A stretch of DNA of 37,555 nt from Candidatus Sericytochromatia bacterium (GCA_015272195.1 JACYMC010000138.1:1-37555), one strand, 5' to 3'; shown: positions 15,630 to 24,727, counted from the stretch's first letter. Notes: generated by a model from the letters alone, not told the origin. Numbers and translations are program-made.

Positions 15630-16760
15630 ATGAAACACTGGAAAATCCTGGGCTTAAGTATCTGTCTGCTGCTGCAGTTATGTCTGCCTGTTCTGGCTGC
15701 GCCTCCCGCCAGCCAGACGGTCATTGTCAGCGGCGAAGCAGCCCTTTCAATGGGGCTGGTGCAGGCCCGTGAAGAAGCGTTGAATCAGGCCCGCCGTGCA
15801 GCAGTCGAAGAAGCCATGGGTGTCTATGTGATTTCTGAAACCCTGGTAGAGAATATGAGTCTGGTGCAGGATACGATTCTGACCCGTTCCAGTGGTTATA
15901 TCAGCAGTCAGAAAGTGTTGGCTGAAACCCAGGATAAGGGTATTCTGAAAATCCGTCTTGAAGCCCAGGTCAGTGTAGAACCATTGGTTGAGCAGCTTGC
16001 CAAAATGGGGCTGTTGCGTGACTGGACTGTGGCTGTGGTTCTGGTTTCAGCAGCTGAAGCCCAGAGCTCTAACGCCGCAGCCAAAAACCGTTTGCATCAG
16101 CAGATTCTGGCCAAAGGCTTTAAAGTGGCGGATGAGCGTGCTCTGGTCGCGTTGCGTCAGCCAGAGATCTGGCAGCAACTACAACAGGGCAACGCTCTGG
16201 CTGCTTTGCCCGTGTTGCGGGATATGGGCGTGGATGTTCTGATTGTGGGCACCAGCCTGACCCGTATGACCGAAGATGGCGTGATTGAAACCTATGGCGG
16301 TATTAAAACCGTGATGACCCAGGGCCGCATTGATGCCCGTGCCATTCGGGTAGATACGGGTGAAATCCTTGCCGCCCAGGCTTTTCAGGCGGTTGCCGGA
16401 GGTTCCGGGCGTGAAATGGCAGAAGCCAAAGCCATGGACCAGGCCGCCAGCAAGGCTGGCGACTTTTTTGCCTTGCAGATTGCCAAGCTGCCGGCGGCCA
16501 CGACCCAGATGCTGCAGTTGCATGTTCAGGGACTTAGCTTTCAGCGGGAGCAGGCCTTTCAGGCTGTGCTCAAGCAGGTCAGTGGCGTGCATGCAGTTCA
16601 GCGCAAAGTCTACCGCAACCAGATGGCTCAGTATGCGGTGGAGTACAGTGGCAAGGCAGATAATCTGGCCAATGCGCTGATGGGGCACGCGGGGCTCAAA
16701 AGCTTCGCTTTTGACATTCAGAGCGTGACGGCTGGTCTGATTGAAGCCAAAGCCAGATAA
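15630..16760 (+). CDS. Exported protein with FlgT N-terminal (LPP20-like) domain
   Basis: A 376-residue secreted protein: signal peptide of about 24 residues ending in VLAA, then a segment with the pattern VIVSGEAAL...QAREEALNQARRAAVEEAMGVYV, characteristic of the FlgT_N/LPP20 domain. The rest is alpha/beta, with VDVLIVGTSLTR and DTGEILAAQAF in the style of FlgT middle or TolB-N-like folds. In Vibrio FlgT builds the flagellar H-ring; no flagellar genes are nearby here, so a general outer-membrane or periplasmic role is more likely. AAGAGG lies six bases before the ATG. It ends six bases from the convergent NDH-2 gene. Confidence 0.78.
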   Translation: MKHWKILGLSICLLLQLCLPVLAAPPASQTVIVSGEAALSMGLVQAREEALNQARRAAVEEAMGVYVISETLVENMSLVQDTILTRSSGYISSQKVLAETQDKGILKIRLEAQVSVEPLVEQLAKMGLLRDWTVAVVLVSAAEAQSSNAAAKNRLHQQILAKGFKVADERALVALRQPEIWQQLQQGNALAALPVLRDMGVDVLIVGTSLTRMTEDGVIETYGGIKTVMTQGRIDARAIRVDTGEILAAQAFQAVAGGSGREMAEAKAMDQAASKAGDFFALQIAKLPAATTQMLQLHVQGLSFQREQAFQAVLKQVSGVHAVQRKVYRNQMAQYAVEYSGKADNLANALMGHAGLKSFAFDIQSVTAGLIEAKAR

Positions 16761-16766
16761 GCCGGT

Positions 16767-18074
16767 TTACTTCTGTTGCTGGATTGTGGGCATAATGGCC
16801 GATTTTTCGCCGGTAATCAGCCGGGCTGAGCGGTTGCGGGTCAGGTAATTCCAGGCCCACTGCAGCAGTACCTGGATGCGGTTTTCAAACTCCACTAAAA
16901 ACAGGACGTGGATAAACAGCCACATCAGCCAGGCCAGATGGCCGGTAAATTTAAGCGGACCGACTTCGGCGACAGCTCTGGCGCGACCGATGGTGGCCAT
17001 GCTGCCTTTATCCAGGTACTGAAAGCGTGCTGCTGCCGGACGCTTTTGCAGCAGCGCCAGCAGGCGGCGAGCGACAAATTTACCCTGCTGCATTGCCACC
17101 GGGGCGACACCGGGCAGGGGAGCGCCATCAGCATTGCTGCAATGGGCCAGATCTCCGATCACATAAATATTCGGGTGGCCAGGCAGACTCAGGTCAGGCT
17201 GAACTTTGACCCGACCGGCGCGGTCCAGGGCCACCCCGGTGGCCTGATGCAAAATCTGTCCCAGAGGTGAAGCCTGTACACCGGCTCCCCAGAGCACGGT
17301 ATGGGTGGCCAGAATTTCTTCATGCTCGCCTTGCTTGAGGGCGATGCGATCTGCCTGAATATCCGTCACGCGGGTATTGAGCCTGACGCTGACGCCCATT
17401 TCTGTCAGGGCCTGACGGGCTTTTTCAGACAAAGCGGGTGCATAAGGCATCAAAATCCGATCCATGGCCTCAACCAGTAAAACCTCTGTATCGGCAGGAT
17501 CAAAGTGGCGAAAATTTCCCTTGAGGGTCTGGTGGGCAATCTCAGCCAGGGCACCCGCCAGCTCTACACCTGTAGGACCCCCGCCCACAACGACAAAGCG
17601 CAAACAGGCTTTGCGCCGTTCAGGAGCACTTTCACGTTCAGCCGTTTCAAAAGCCAGCAGCACTTTGCGCCGGATTTCGGTGGCATCTTCAATGGTTTTC
17701 AGGCCCGGCGCATGCTCACGCCAGTGATCCTGGCCAAAATAATTGTGGCTGGCCCCTGTTGCAACAATCAGATGATCATAAGCCACCTGGGTACCGTCAG
17801 CACAGGATACCAGACCCTGCTCAGGGTGAATATCCACCACCTCAGCCAGCAATACACGTGTGTTTTTCTGGCGCTTTAAAATGGCGCGCAGGGGGGCTGC
17901 AATATTGGCCGGTGACAGGCCACCGGTAGCGACCTGGTACAGCAGGGGCTGAAACAGGTGAAAATTGCGGCGATCAATCAGGGTCAGGCTGGCCGGCGCC
18001 CGTTTGAGGTGCTGCGCAGCATAAAGACCGCCGAAGCCGCCGCCGATAATCACAATACGTGCTGTTAAACCCAT
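16767..18074 (-). CDS. ndh: Type II NADH:quinone oxidoreductase (NDH-2)
   Basis: A 435-residue single-subunit flavoprotein that passes electrons from NADH to quinone without pumping protons. The FAD site IIGGGFGGLYAA (residues 9-20) and NADH site VVVGGGPTGVELAGALAEIA (about 162-181) are both intact; YVIGDLAHC is the second FAD motif. The C-terminal GHLAWLMWLFIHVLFLVEF then NRIQVLLQW is the membrane-associating region typical of NDH-2. AAGGAG precedes the ATG by five bases, and an extended -10 promoter lies upstream, so it has its own expression. It lies downstream of the complex I membrane-arm operon on the same strand. Confidence 0.93.
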   Translation of the reverse strand: MGLTARIVIIGGGFGGLYAAQHLKRAPASLTLIDRRNFHLFQPLLYQVATGGLSPANIAAPLRAILKRQKNTRVLLAEVVDIHPEQGLVSCADGTQVAYDHLIVATGASHNYFGQDHWREHAPGLKTIEDATEIRRKVLLAFETAERESAPERRKACLRFVVVGGGPTGVELAGALAEIAHQTLKGNFRHFDPADTEVLLVEAMDRILMPYAPALSEKARQALTEMGVSVRLNTRVTDIQADRIALKQGEHEEILATHTVLWGAGVQASPLGQILHQATGVALDRAGRVKVQPDLSLPGHPNIYVIGDLAHCSNADGAPLPGVAPVAMQQGKFVARRLLALLQKRPAAARFQYLDKGSMATIGRARAVAEVGPLKFTGHLAWLMWLFIHVLFLVEFENRIQVLLQWAWNYLTRNRSARLITGEKSAIMPTIQQQK

Positions 18075-18103
18075 GACTGCTCCTTGTTGAAATCCTTGCA
18101 GGG

Positions 18104-18112
18104 ATTATAACA
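18104..18112 (-). promoter_or_regulatory. Extended -10 promoter of the NDH-2 gene
   Basis: On the minus strand TGTTATAAT is a perfect TATAAT with a TG-n extension; no -35 is recognisable. The predicted start leaves a leader of about 23 bases including AAGGAG. A short AGCCTG-CCT-CAGGCT hairpin just upstream lacks a T-tract and is not called a terminator. Confidence 0.65.
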
Positions 18113-18138
18113 GGAAGCCTGAGGCAGGCTATAGCGTT

Positions 18139-18612
18139 TCAGAGCAATTTCTGCAGGTGGCGAACCAGATCCAGACTGCTGATCACGCCGGCCAGTGCCC
18201 CTTCTTCATCAATCACAAACAGGCGGTGTACTTTGCGGCCCAGCATTTCTTCGACCACCGTTTTGATTGGGGTATCAGGGCCCAGGCTGAAGACCAGGGG
18301 GGTCATGATGTCAATGACGGCCAAATCCTGGTTTTCGCTCGGGTCAAACTGCATCAGGTTCCCTTCGGGAAAATCGGCTTCAAAGTAGTCCACTTCGATC
18401 AGATTGTATTCGGGGTTTTCGTAGAGATGCCGCATGATGTCGGTCTGACTCAGAACACCAATGGGGCGTTTTTGATTGTCAATCACCGGTAGGGCGGTGA
18501 TTTTATGATTTTGCATCAGATTGAGGGCTTCGCGCAGTCGGGCATGCCCATCAATGGTAATGGTGTGTGGGGTCATCAGATCCCGGGCCTGTAAAGCGAG
18601 CTGTGTGATCAT
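18139..18612 (-). CDS. Tandem CBS-domain protein
   Basis: A 157-residue protein made of two CBS domains (about 10-70 and 97-155) with no catalytic domain. Signatures are ARDLMTPHTITI, ITALPVIDNQKRPIGVLSQTDIMRHL and VIDIMTPLVFSLGPDTP, VHRLFVIDEEGALAGVISSLDLVRHL. CBS pairs bind adenosine nucleotides and act as energy or redox sensors. The start at 18612 is chosen because GGAGGA lies four bases upstream; an ATG 72 bases further out lacks one. It sits between the nuoN terminator and the NDH-2 gene on the same strand, so a role in tuning respiration is an attractive inference only. Confidence 0.9.
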   Translation of the reverse strand: MITQLALQARDLMTPHTITIDGHARLREALNLMQNHKITALPVIDNQKRPIGVLSQTDIMRHLYENPEYNLIEVDYFEADFPEGNLMQFDPSENQDLAVIDIMTPLVFSLGPDTPIKTVVEEMLGRKVHRLFVIDEEGALAGVISSLDLVRHLQKLL

Positions 18613-18680
18613 GCGTTCCTCCAAGACAGTGTAATTTATTTCAGTATGCTGTTTGTAAGGTGCTGTGACGATGAAGCAGG

Positions 18681-18710
18681 GCAAAACAAAACTTGATTTG
18701 AATCAAGTTT
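18681..18710 (-). terminator. Rho-independent terminator of the nuoJKLMN operon
   Basis: AAACTTGAT (18689-18697) pairs with ATCAAGTTT (18702-18710) over nine bp with a four-base loop, and on the minus strand the stem is followed by TTTTGTTTTG. The stem overlaps the nuoN stop codon. It is AT-rich but has the expected T-tract. Confidence 0.7.
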
Positions 18711-20220
18711 AGAAGATGGCCGCAATGTGCAGCCACTCAACCAGTGGGCTCAGGCCAGGAATCACGCCCAGGAAGTTGACCGGTGCAAACCCTGCCCAGA
18801 GCGTACAGAAAGCACTTAATGCCAAAGCCATGCTGACTGTAACCGGGGTACTCTGACGCGTTTCTTCGCTGCGGGCATCGGGCTGGAAGTACATGACCAC
18901 CACCAAACGCAGATAATAGGCAATCGACAGAATACTGTTAAAGATCGCAAAGGCGACCAGCAAACCCTGCCCCTGGCGCAGCGCCTCACTGAAGAGATAG
19001 TATTTGGCAAAAAAGCCGCCCAGAGGTGGAATACCAATAAAGGAAAACATCAGCAGGGTCAAGACGAGTGCGCTGAAAGGATGGCGTTTGCCAAGACCGG
19101 CATAGTCTTCAAAGCGCTGGTATTTTTCACCCTGGCCGCTGAGCTGTGCCAAAGCGGTAAAAACGCCCAGAGAGCTGACCACATAAATGAAGAGATAGTA
19201 CAGAATGGCTGAGCGAATCTGGTTATCGTTTTGTAAGTTCAGGGCACTCAGGCCCATCAGCAGATAGCCGGTATGGGCAATGCTGGAGTAGGCCAGCATG
19301 CGTTTGATATTCTGCTGTACAAAGGCCAGCACGTTGCCCGTAATCATCGTCAGGGCAGAGAGCACCATCACGATCTCCAGCCAGTAGCTGCGTACGACCA
19401 GGAAGCCTTCGCCCAGAATCTTGAGCAGCAGAGCAAAGGCGGCAGCTTTAACAGCGGTGGCCATAAAGCCGGTGATCGGCAAAGGGGCACCCTGGTAAGC
19501 GTCTGGACTCCAACTGTGAAAAGGTACGGCCGCAACCTTGAAGCCCAGGCCGGTCAGAATCAGAATTAAACCCATGCTGCCGAGGGGGCCAATCGGCTGA
19601 GACAGATAGAAGTTCTGGATTTCACGCAGGCTGACCGTGCCTGTGGTGCCATAAGTCAGGGCAATCCCATACAGCAGCAGCGCTGAAGCCAGTGCGCCCA
19701 ACAGGAAGTATTTAAACAAACCTTCATTGGACCAGGGGTTTTCGCGGCGATAGCCTACCAAAGCGTAGACAGACATGGACATGATCTCCAGACCGATAAA
19801 AAGGGTCATTAAATCGTTGGCGGAGACCAGAACCATCATGCCTGAAGTGGCAAAAAACAGGAGGGCGTAGTATTCGCCGTAAACCAGTTTTTCACGCTCC
19901 AGATAAACCGCTGAAATCAGAATGGTGGCCAGCAGGGCCACGGCCAGCAGCAAATAGAAGAACAGGGCAATATTGCTGAAAAACTGGTAATTGGCCATGG
20001 CCTGGGGCTGCAGTTCAGCAGGCAGGCTGCTGACGCGGCCCTTGAGCAAAAAACTGAGGGAACTGGCCAGAATCAGCAGGGCGGCTTCGATCAAGGCCAC
20101 ATAGGTCAGCCAGCCACGTTGTTTTAAGGGCAAAAAGACCTGCAGCAGCAGTAAACTGATGCCTGACAGAATGGCTAGGCCCAGCGGGAGATAAGGTGCA
20201 ATAAAAATCAGATTATCCAT
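18709..20220 (-). CDS. nuoN: NADH-quinone oxidoreductase subunit N
   Basis: A 503-residue, roughly 14-helix antiporter-like subunit in the membrane arm of complex I. The conserved glutamate Glu145 in FIGLEIMSMSVYALVGY and the later GLGFKVAAVPFHSWSPDAYQGAPLPITGFMA block are family hallmarks. Length matches bacterial NuoN. The start overlaps the nuoM stop by eight bases. It is the last gene of the operon, followed by a terminator. Confidence 0.97.
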   Translation of the reverse strand: MDNLIFIAPYLPLGLAILSGISLLLLQVFLPLKQRGWLTYVALIEAALLILASSLSFLLKGRVSSLPAELQPQAMANYQFFSNIALFFYLLLAVALLATILISAVYLEREKLVYGEYYALLFFATSGMMVLVSANDLMTLFIGLEIMSMSVYALVGYRRENPWSNEGLFKYFLLGALASALLLYGIALTYGTTGTVSLREIQNFYLSQPIGPLGSMGLILILTGLGFKVAAVPFHSWSPDAYQGAPLPITGFMATAVKAAAFALLLKILGEGFLVVRSYWLEIVMVLSALTMITGNVLAFVQQNIKRMLAYSSIAHTGYLLMGLSALNLQNDNQIRSAILYYLFIYVVSSLGVFTALAQLSGQGEKYQRFEDYAGLGKRHPFSALVLTLLMFSFIGIPPLGGFFAKYYLFSEALRQGQGLLVAFAIFNSILSIAYYLRLVVVMYFQPDARSEETRQSTPVTVSMALALSAFCTLWAGFAPVNFLGVIPGLSPLVEWLHIAAIF

Positions 20221-21760
20221 GAACAGGTTTTTCCACAGGAGAGGGTGTCGGGTTAAAGTATCCTTCGGGTAGCATGACCTGCACAGGGCCCTGGTTGTTT
20301 TGAATCAGATTCTGTACAGCAGGTGAAATATGCTGGGTGAAGGGCAGGGTATACAGTCCCATGATAATCGCCAACAGGCACAGTGGCGCGATGGCTGCCA
20401 GCTGTAAAACAGGCAGTCGCAGGGGGGCATGCTCAGGCTGGGCTTCGGGACCAAACAGAAAGCGCTGGGTCAGCCAGAGCATATAGGCCGCTGACAGAAT
20501 CAGGGTCAGCGCGGCCAGCAGGGTCAGACCCGCTGAAGCAGAAGAAACACCCAGCAGGATTAGAAACTCACCGACAAAACCATTAAGTCCCGGTACGCCG
20601 ATAGAAGCAAAGGTCAGCAGCATAAATAAAACGGCATAAAGCGGCGCGCGGGCAGCAATGCCGCCCAGCTGGTCAATTCGGGTGGTGCCATAATGGTTTT
20701 CGAGTACGCCGGCCATGAGGAACAGGCCGCCTGTTGCCACGGCATGGCTGACCATATGGTACACAACGCCTTCAATACTGCTGAGGTTCCAGGTAAAAAC
20801 ACCCAGGGCAATCAGGCCCAGGTGCGAGATCGAAGAATAGGCCAGCAGGCGCTTGATTTCGACCTGACCCAGCGCCAGAATGGCACCATAAATAATGCCT
20901 GCAATCGTCAGCAGCGACAGTACAGGCCCCAGACGGGCCAGGCTGTCGGGAAAGAGGGGCAGGGTGATGCGCAGCAGGCCATAGACGCCCATTTTGGCCA
21001 TCACGCCTGACAACATAAAGGTTACCACCGGCGGCGCTTCACAATAGGTGTCGGGCAGCCAGGTGTGCAGGGGGAAGACGGGCACTTTAATCAAAAAGGC
21101 CAGGGCAAAACCCAGAAAAAGGAGGTCCACCATGGGCGTGGGGGGGAGCTGGAGCTGGGTTAAAACGGCGATTTCAAATGACCACTGTCCGGTCTGGGCC
21201 TGATATTGGGTGCCCAGATAGAGAATGCTCAGCAAAAAAACCAGAGAGCCGGCCATGGTATAAATCACAAATTTGAGGACGGCTTTGATACGCTGGGCCC
21301 CACCCCAGATGCCGATCAAAAAGAACATGGGCAGCAGCATCAGCTCCCAGAAAACGTAAAACAGAAACAGATTGGCGGCCAGCACCGTGCCAAGCAGACC
21401 CGACTCCAGAATCAGCAGCAGGGCAAAAAAGCGTCCGGGCTGCTGGTCAAGTGACCAGCTGTAGAGCATGGCCAGGAGTGTGAACAGACTGGTCAGCACC
21501 ACCAGAAACAGGCTGATGCCGTCAATACCGATATGGTAATCAATTCCCAGAAAGGGGATCCAGGCCATCCGGGTGACCAGCTGCAAGCCGCTGGCCTCTG
21601 GATTACTGGCCTGCCAGATGGCCAGACTGCCCAGTAAGGTCAGCACCGCTGTGCCGAGGGCAATCTGGCGATGCAGGCCCAGCTTGCTGGGCAAGGCAAG
21701 CAGGAGCAGACCGACTGCCAGGGGCAGAAAAATGATCAGATTGAGTAAATAGGCGCTCAT
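20213..21760 (-). CDS. nuoM: NADH-quinone oxidoreductase subunit M
   Basis: A 515-residue antiporter-like proton-pumping subunit of the complex I membrane arm. Glu139 in YVFWELMLLPMF corresponds to the essential glutamate, and FLIKVPVFPLHTWLPDTYCEAPPVV with the downstream LAYSSISHLGLIALG are diagnostic of NuoM. ATGA overlap with the nuoL stop and eight-base overlap with nuoN indicate coupled translation and equal stoichiometry. Confidence 0.97.
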   Translation of the reverse strand: MSAYLLNLIIFLPLAVGLLLLALPSKLGLHRQIALGTAVLTLLGSLAIWQASNPEASGLQLVTRMAWIPFLGIDYHIGIDGISLFLVVLTSLFTLLAMLYSWSLDQQPGRFFALLLILESGLLGTVLAANLFLFYVFWELMLLPMFFLIGIWGGAQRIKAVLKFVIYTMAGSLVFLLSILYLGTQYQAQTGQWSFEIAVLTQLQLPPTPMVDLLFLGFALAFLIKVPVFPLHTWLPDTYCEAPPVVTFMLSGVMAKMGVYGLLRITLPLFPDSLARLGPVLSLLTIAGIIYGAILALGQVEIKRLLAYSSISHLGLIALGVFTWNLSSIEGVVYHMVSHAVATGGLFLMAGVLENHYGTTRIDQLGGIAARAPLYAVLFMLLTFASIGVPGLNGFVGEFLILLGVSSASAGLTLLAALTLILSAAYMLWLTQRFLFGPEAQPEHAPLRLPVLQLAAIAPLCLLAIIMGLYTLPFTQHISPAVQNLIQNNQGPVQVMLPEGYFNPTPSPVEKPVHG

Positions 21761-23718
21761 GGGCGAAAAACTCCTGGCAGGTGTAACGTAAAGTAGAGAT
21801 AGGCCAGTGCCGTCAGGCCGAGCAGGAGATAGTGGCCATAGGCTCGGATGGAACCGGTCTGCAGCTGGCGCAGCATCAGGGCAGCCACTTTGTAAGCCCA
21901 GAGACCAAACGTAATGGCGCCGTCGATCATCAGGCGCTCCACAATTTGCCAGCCCAGGGTTCCCATGCGGCGCAGTGGACGCACCAGCACGGCATCATAG
22001 AGCAGGTCAAAGCCATATTTCTGATGCAGCATATTGGCCAGGGGGCCGGTGGCTGCAGCCGGCGCGCTTTGCAGGCGGGCATATTTTTTGAGGGCCACGA
22101 GAATGCCGGCAGAAGCGACCAGAACCGATACACCCATCAGCATCAGGGCCAGACCCATATTGCCCGCCACATGATGGGCGCCAAAGACCTGGCTCAGCCA
22201 GTGTTCCATCCAGTTGGGCAGTCCCAGTACGGCTGGCAGCCCCAGAAAGCCGCTGAGTACGGCACCGGCACCCAGTACCAGCAGGGGCAGCTTCATCAAC
22301 AGGGGCTCAGCACTGATTTCGGCCTGGCCGCGATAGCTGCTGCCAAAGGCCAGAAAGTACAGCCGGAACATATAAAAGGCGGTCAGGCCAGCGGTCAGCA
22401 GACCCATGCCCCAGAAGAGATACAGGCCTTCGTTCCAGAGGGACCAGAGTATTTCGTCCTTGCTGAAAAAGCCGGCAAAAGGTGGAATGCCTGCAATGGC
22501 CAGACAGGAAATCAGCATGCTCAGATGGGTGATGGGCAGTTTTTTGCGCAGCCCGCCCATTTTCATCAGATCCTGCTCATGGTGCAGGGCATGAATAATG
22601 GCGCCGGCTCCCAGGAAGAGTGCGGCTTTGAAAAAGGCGTGGGTGAAGACGTGAAAAATACCGGCCACATAAGCACCCGCACCGACGGCCATAAACATAT
22701 AGCCCAGCTGGCTGACGGTCGAGTAAGCCAGCACTTTTTTGATGTCGTTCTGAACCAGCGCGATGCTGGCTGCCATTAAAGCGGTCAGGGCACCAATCAG
22801 CACAATCAGCAGTGAAATCGACGGGGTCTGAGAATAAATAAAGTGCAAACGGGCAATCATATAGACCCCTGCGGTAACCATTGTCGCAGCGTGGATCAGA
22901 GCCGAGACCGGTGTGGGACCCGCCATGGCGTCGGGTAACCAGACATGCAGCGGGATCTGGGCGGACTTGCCCAGGGCACCAATCAGCAGCAGGAAGGCAA
23001 TCACGGCCAGGCGGGATTCAGGTGTTTCTGCCAGACCGGCCTGCAGACCGGCAAAATCAAAATGGCTGGTTTCCAGAAACAGGAACAGGATGCCGAGTAA
23101 AAAGCCAAAATCGCCCACGCGGTTGGCCACAAAGGCCTTGGTGCCCGCTCCGGCTTTCTGGGCATCGCTGAACCAGAAGCCGATCAGCAGAAAAGAGCAG
23201 ACGCCCACGCCTTCCCAGCCGACAAACAGGCCGACAATATTGTCGGACAGAATCAGCAGCAGCATGGCACCCAGAAAGAGGTTCAGACAGGCAAAGTAAC
23301 GGGCAAAGCCGCGATCACCGTGCATGTAGCTGATAGAAAAGAGATGGATCAGGGTGCCAATACAGGTGATCATCACCGTCATCAGGCCCGAGAGTGGATC
23401 CATCATAAAGCCAAAAGAGAGTTCAAACAGCGACACCTTGATCCAGGTGCCCAGGTTGGCGGTCCACTGCAGGCCGGGCTGGCCCAGCTGCTGGGCAAAA
23501 AGATAGAGGGCCAGCAAGGCTGAAAGGGCAGGGGTCAGGGTACCTAAGGCCCCCAGCATTTTTTCGGACAGGCCCTGTTCACGGGGCTGACTCCAGAGTG
23601 CCATTGAACCCAGGATGAGGGCGCCTAAAATGGGCAGCAGCACGATCAGGCTCAGCAACAAGCTGCTCTGGCTGCTGATGGGGGTGGTCTGATGAAGATC
23701 GGCGATAGTGGTAAACAT
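21757..23718 (-). CDS. nuoL: NADH-quinone oxidoreductase subunit L
   Basis: A 653-residue distal antiporter-like subunit of complex I. Glu169 in FVGWEGVGVCSFLLIGFW is the conserved glutamate; GKSAQIPLHVWLPDAMAGPTPVSALIHAATMVTAGVYM and LAYSTVSQLGYMFMAVG are NuoL signatures. The extra C-terminal portion (about 520-653), beyond NuoM/N length, contains the region that forms the lateral helix and last membrane span. It follows nuoK by four bases. A 315-codon opposite-strand frame inside it is a shadow. Confidence 0.97.
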   Translation of the reverse strand: MFTTIADLHQTTPISSQSSLLLSLIVLLPILGALILGSMALWSQPREQGLSEKMLGALGTLTPALSALLALYLFAQQLGQPGLQWTANLGTWIKVSLFELSFGFMMDPLSGLMTVMITCIGTLIHLFSISYMHGDRGFARYFACLNLFLGAMLLLILSDNIVGLFVGWEGVGVCSFLLIGFWFSDAQKAGAGTKAFVANRVGDFGFLLGILFLFLETSHFDFAGLQAGLAETPESRLAVIAFLLLIGALGKSAQIPLHVWLPDAMAGPTPVSALIHAATMVTAGVYMIARLHFIYSQTPSISLLIVLIGALTALMAASIALVQNDIKKVLAYSTVSQLGYMFMAVGAGAYVAGIFHVFTHAFFKAALFLGAGAIIHALHHEQDLMKMGGLRKKLPITHLSMLISCLAIAGIPPFAGFFSKDEILWSLWNEGLYLFWGMGLLTAGLTAFYMFRLYFLAFGSSYRGQAEISAEPLLMKLPLLVLGAGAVLSGFLGLPAVLGLPNWMEHWLSQVFGAHHVAGNMGLALMLMGVSVLVASAGILVALKKYARLQSAPAAATGPLANMLHQKYGFDLLYDAVLVRPLRRMGTLGWQIVERLMIDGAITFGLWAYKVAALMLRQLQTGSIRAYGHYLLLGLTALAYLYFTLHLPGVFRP

Positions 23719-23722
23719 TGGT

Positions 23723-24025
23723 CTAACCCTTCATGATGTTGAAGCGATCAACATCAATCGTCTGACGGTTTTTGTAGAGCAGAATGATCATGGCCAGGCT
23801 GATGCCGGCCTCCGCGGCAGCAATGGCAATCACAAAGAAGGCAAAAACATGGCCGTCAAGAGCCTGAAAAAAGCGCGAAAAGGCAACAAAGCTGAGGTTG
23901 ATGCCGTTGAGCATCAGCTCCACCGACAGGAAGATCATGAACATGTTTTTACGGCTGATAAAGCCAGCCAGGCCCAGAAAAAACAGCAGGGCTGAAACGG
24001 TCAGATAGTGCGTAATGCCGGGCAT
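23723..24025 (-). CDS. nuoK: NADH-quinone oxidoreductase subunit K
   Basis: A 100-residue, three-helix subunit of the complex I membrane arm, homologous to MrpC. Both proton-path glutamates are present at the classical positions: Glu36 in FLSVELMLNGINL and Glu72 in AAAEAGISLAMI. Length equals E. coli NuoK. Its start overlaps the nuoJ stop by one base. Confidence 0.97.
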   Translation of the reverse strand: MPGITHYLTVSALLFFLGLAGFISRKNMFMIFLSVELMLNGINLSFVAFSRFFQALDGHVFAFFVIAIAAAEAGISLAMIILLYKNRQTIDVDRFNIMKG

Positions 24026-24540
24026 CAGGCTCTCCTTTTGGCCAGGGCAACAACACCCACCAGGGCCACCAGCAACAGAATGGAAATGATTTCAAAGGGT
24101 AAAAAGTAGGTCTGATACAGCAGCATGCCGACGGGCTTTATGCTGCCAAAGCCTTCTGCTACAGGCTGAAAAGCTGCATCGCCGAATTGGCGCACAATGG
24201 CGGTCTGGACCAGGAAAAACAGGGGAGCCAGGAGGGCTAGCGTCACCAGGACGCGTTTTTCAATCTGTTCTTCGGGTGGCATTTCGCTTTGTTTTAAGTT
24301 CAGCAGCATGATCACAAAAATCATCAAGGCCATGATCGCGCCGGCGTAAACCAGAATCTGAATCACAAACAGGAAGTCTGCCGCCAATAAAGCGTACAGA
24401 CCGGCCAGTGCAATCAGGGTCACAACCAGTGACAGTGCAGCAGACAGCGGGTGTCTGCGCGTAATGGTCGAGAAGCCGCCCAGAACGGCAATGCTGGCGA
24501 AAATGATAAAGTAGATCGTTGTTTCCATGATGGGCTTCAT
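24025..24540 (-). CDS. nuoJ: NADH-quinone oxidoreductase subunit J
   Basis: A 171-residue, five-helix membrane subunit of complex I. FVIQILVYAGAIMALMIFVIMLL is the hallmark helix with the pi-bulge region of NuoJ; length matches the family. The first ATG (24540) has TAGGT just upstream; Met5 is an alternative start with a weaker site. It is the first gene of this operon: the preceding nnr gene is divergent, so nuoA-I are not adjacent. Confidence 0.95.
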   Translation of the reverse strand: MKPIMETTIYFIIFASIAVLGGFSTITRRHPLSAALSLVVTLIALAGLYALLAADFLFVIQILVYAGAIMALMIFVIMLLNLKQSEMPPEEQIEKRVLVTLALLAPLFFLVQTAIVRQFGDAAFQPVAEGFGSIKPVGMLLYQTYFLPFEIISILLLVALVGVVALAKRRA

Positions 24541-24563
24541 TGTTACCTAAAATTGGATACATC

Positions 24564-24593
24564 ATTATAGCTTAAAGACAAGCCTTGCCCCAA
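24564..24593 (-). promoter_or_regulatory. Promoter of the nuoJKLMN operon
   Basis: On the minus strand a perfect TATAAT (24564-24569) follows TTGGGG (24588-24593) at an 18-base spacing. It lies 24 bases upstream of nuoJ, showing that the operon starts here rather than being the tail of a longer nuo transcript. Confidence 0.65.
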
Positions 24594-24667
24594 CACGTTC
24601 GCCAGAGAGAGTTTTTGACTTTGGCATATTTCAGGCGCTCAGCCCTGCGCTGTCGTGTCTCCGTCTG

Positions 24668-24696
24668 TTGAAAGACCTCACCGGGCGCGGTATGCT
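24668..24696 (+). promoter_or_regulatory. Promoter of the nnr gene
   Basis: TTGAAA (24668-24673), 17 bases, TATGCT (24691-24696). A six-bp hairpin CAGATT-TTT-AATCTG (24702-24716) and GGGGAGG lie between it and the ATG; the hairpin touches the ribosome binding site and might modulate translation. Confidence 0.65.
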
Positions 24697-24727
24697 GACA
24701 GCAGATTTTTAATCTGGGGAGGCCAGC

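Noticed and set aside
18113-18130. AGCCTG-CCT-CAGGCT hairpin as a terminator after the CBS gene
   Set aside because: The stem is only six bp and lacks a following T-tract; it sits just upstream of the NDH-2 promoter.
21832-22779. A 315-codon open frame on the plus strand opposite nuoL
   Set aside because: Composition is dominated by Gln, His and Gly as expected of an antisense shadow of a Leu/Ala-rich membrane gene, with no ribosome binding site and no recognisable domain.
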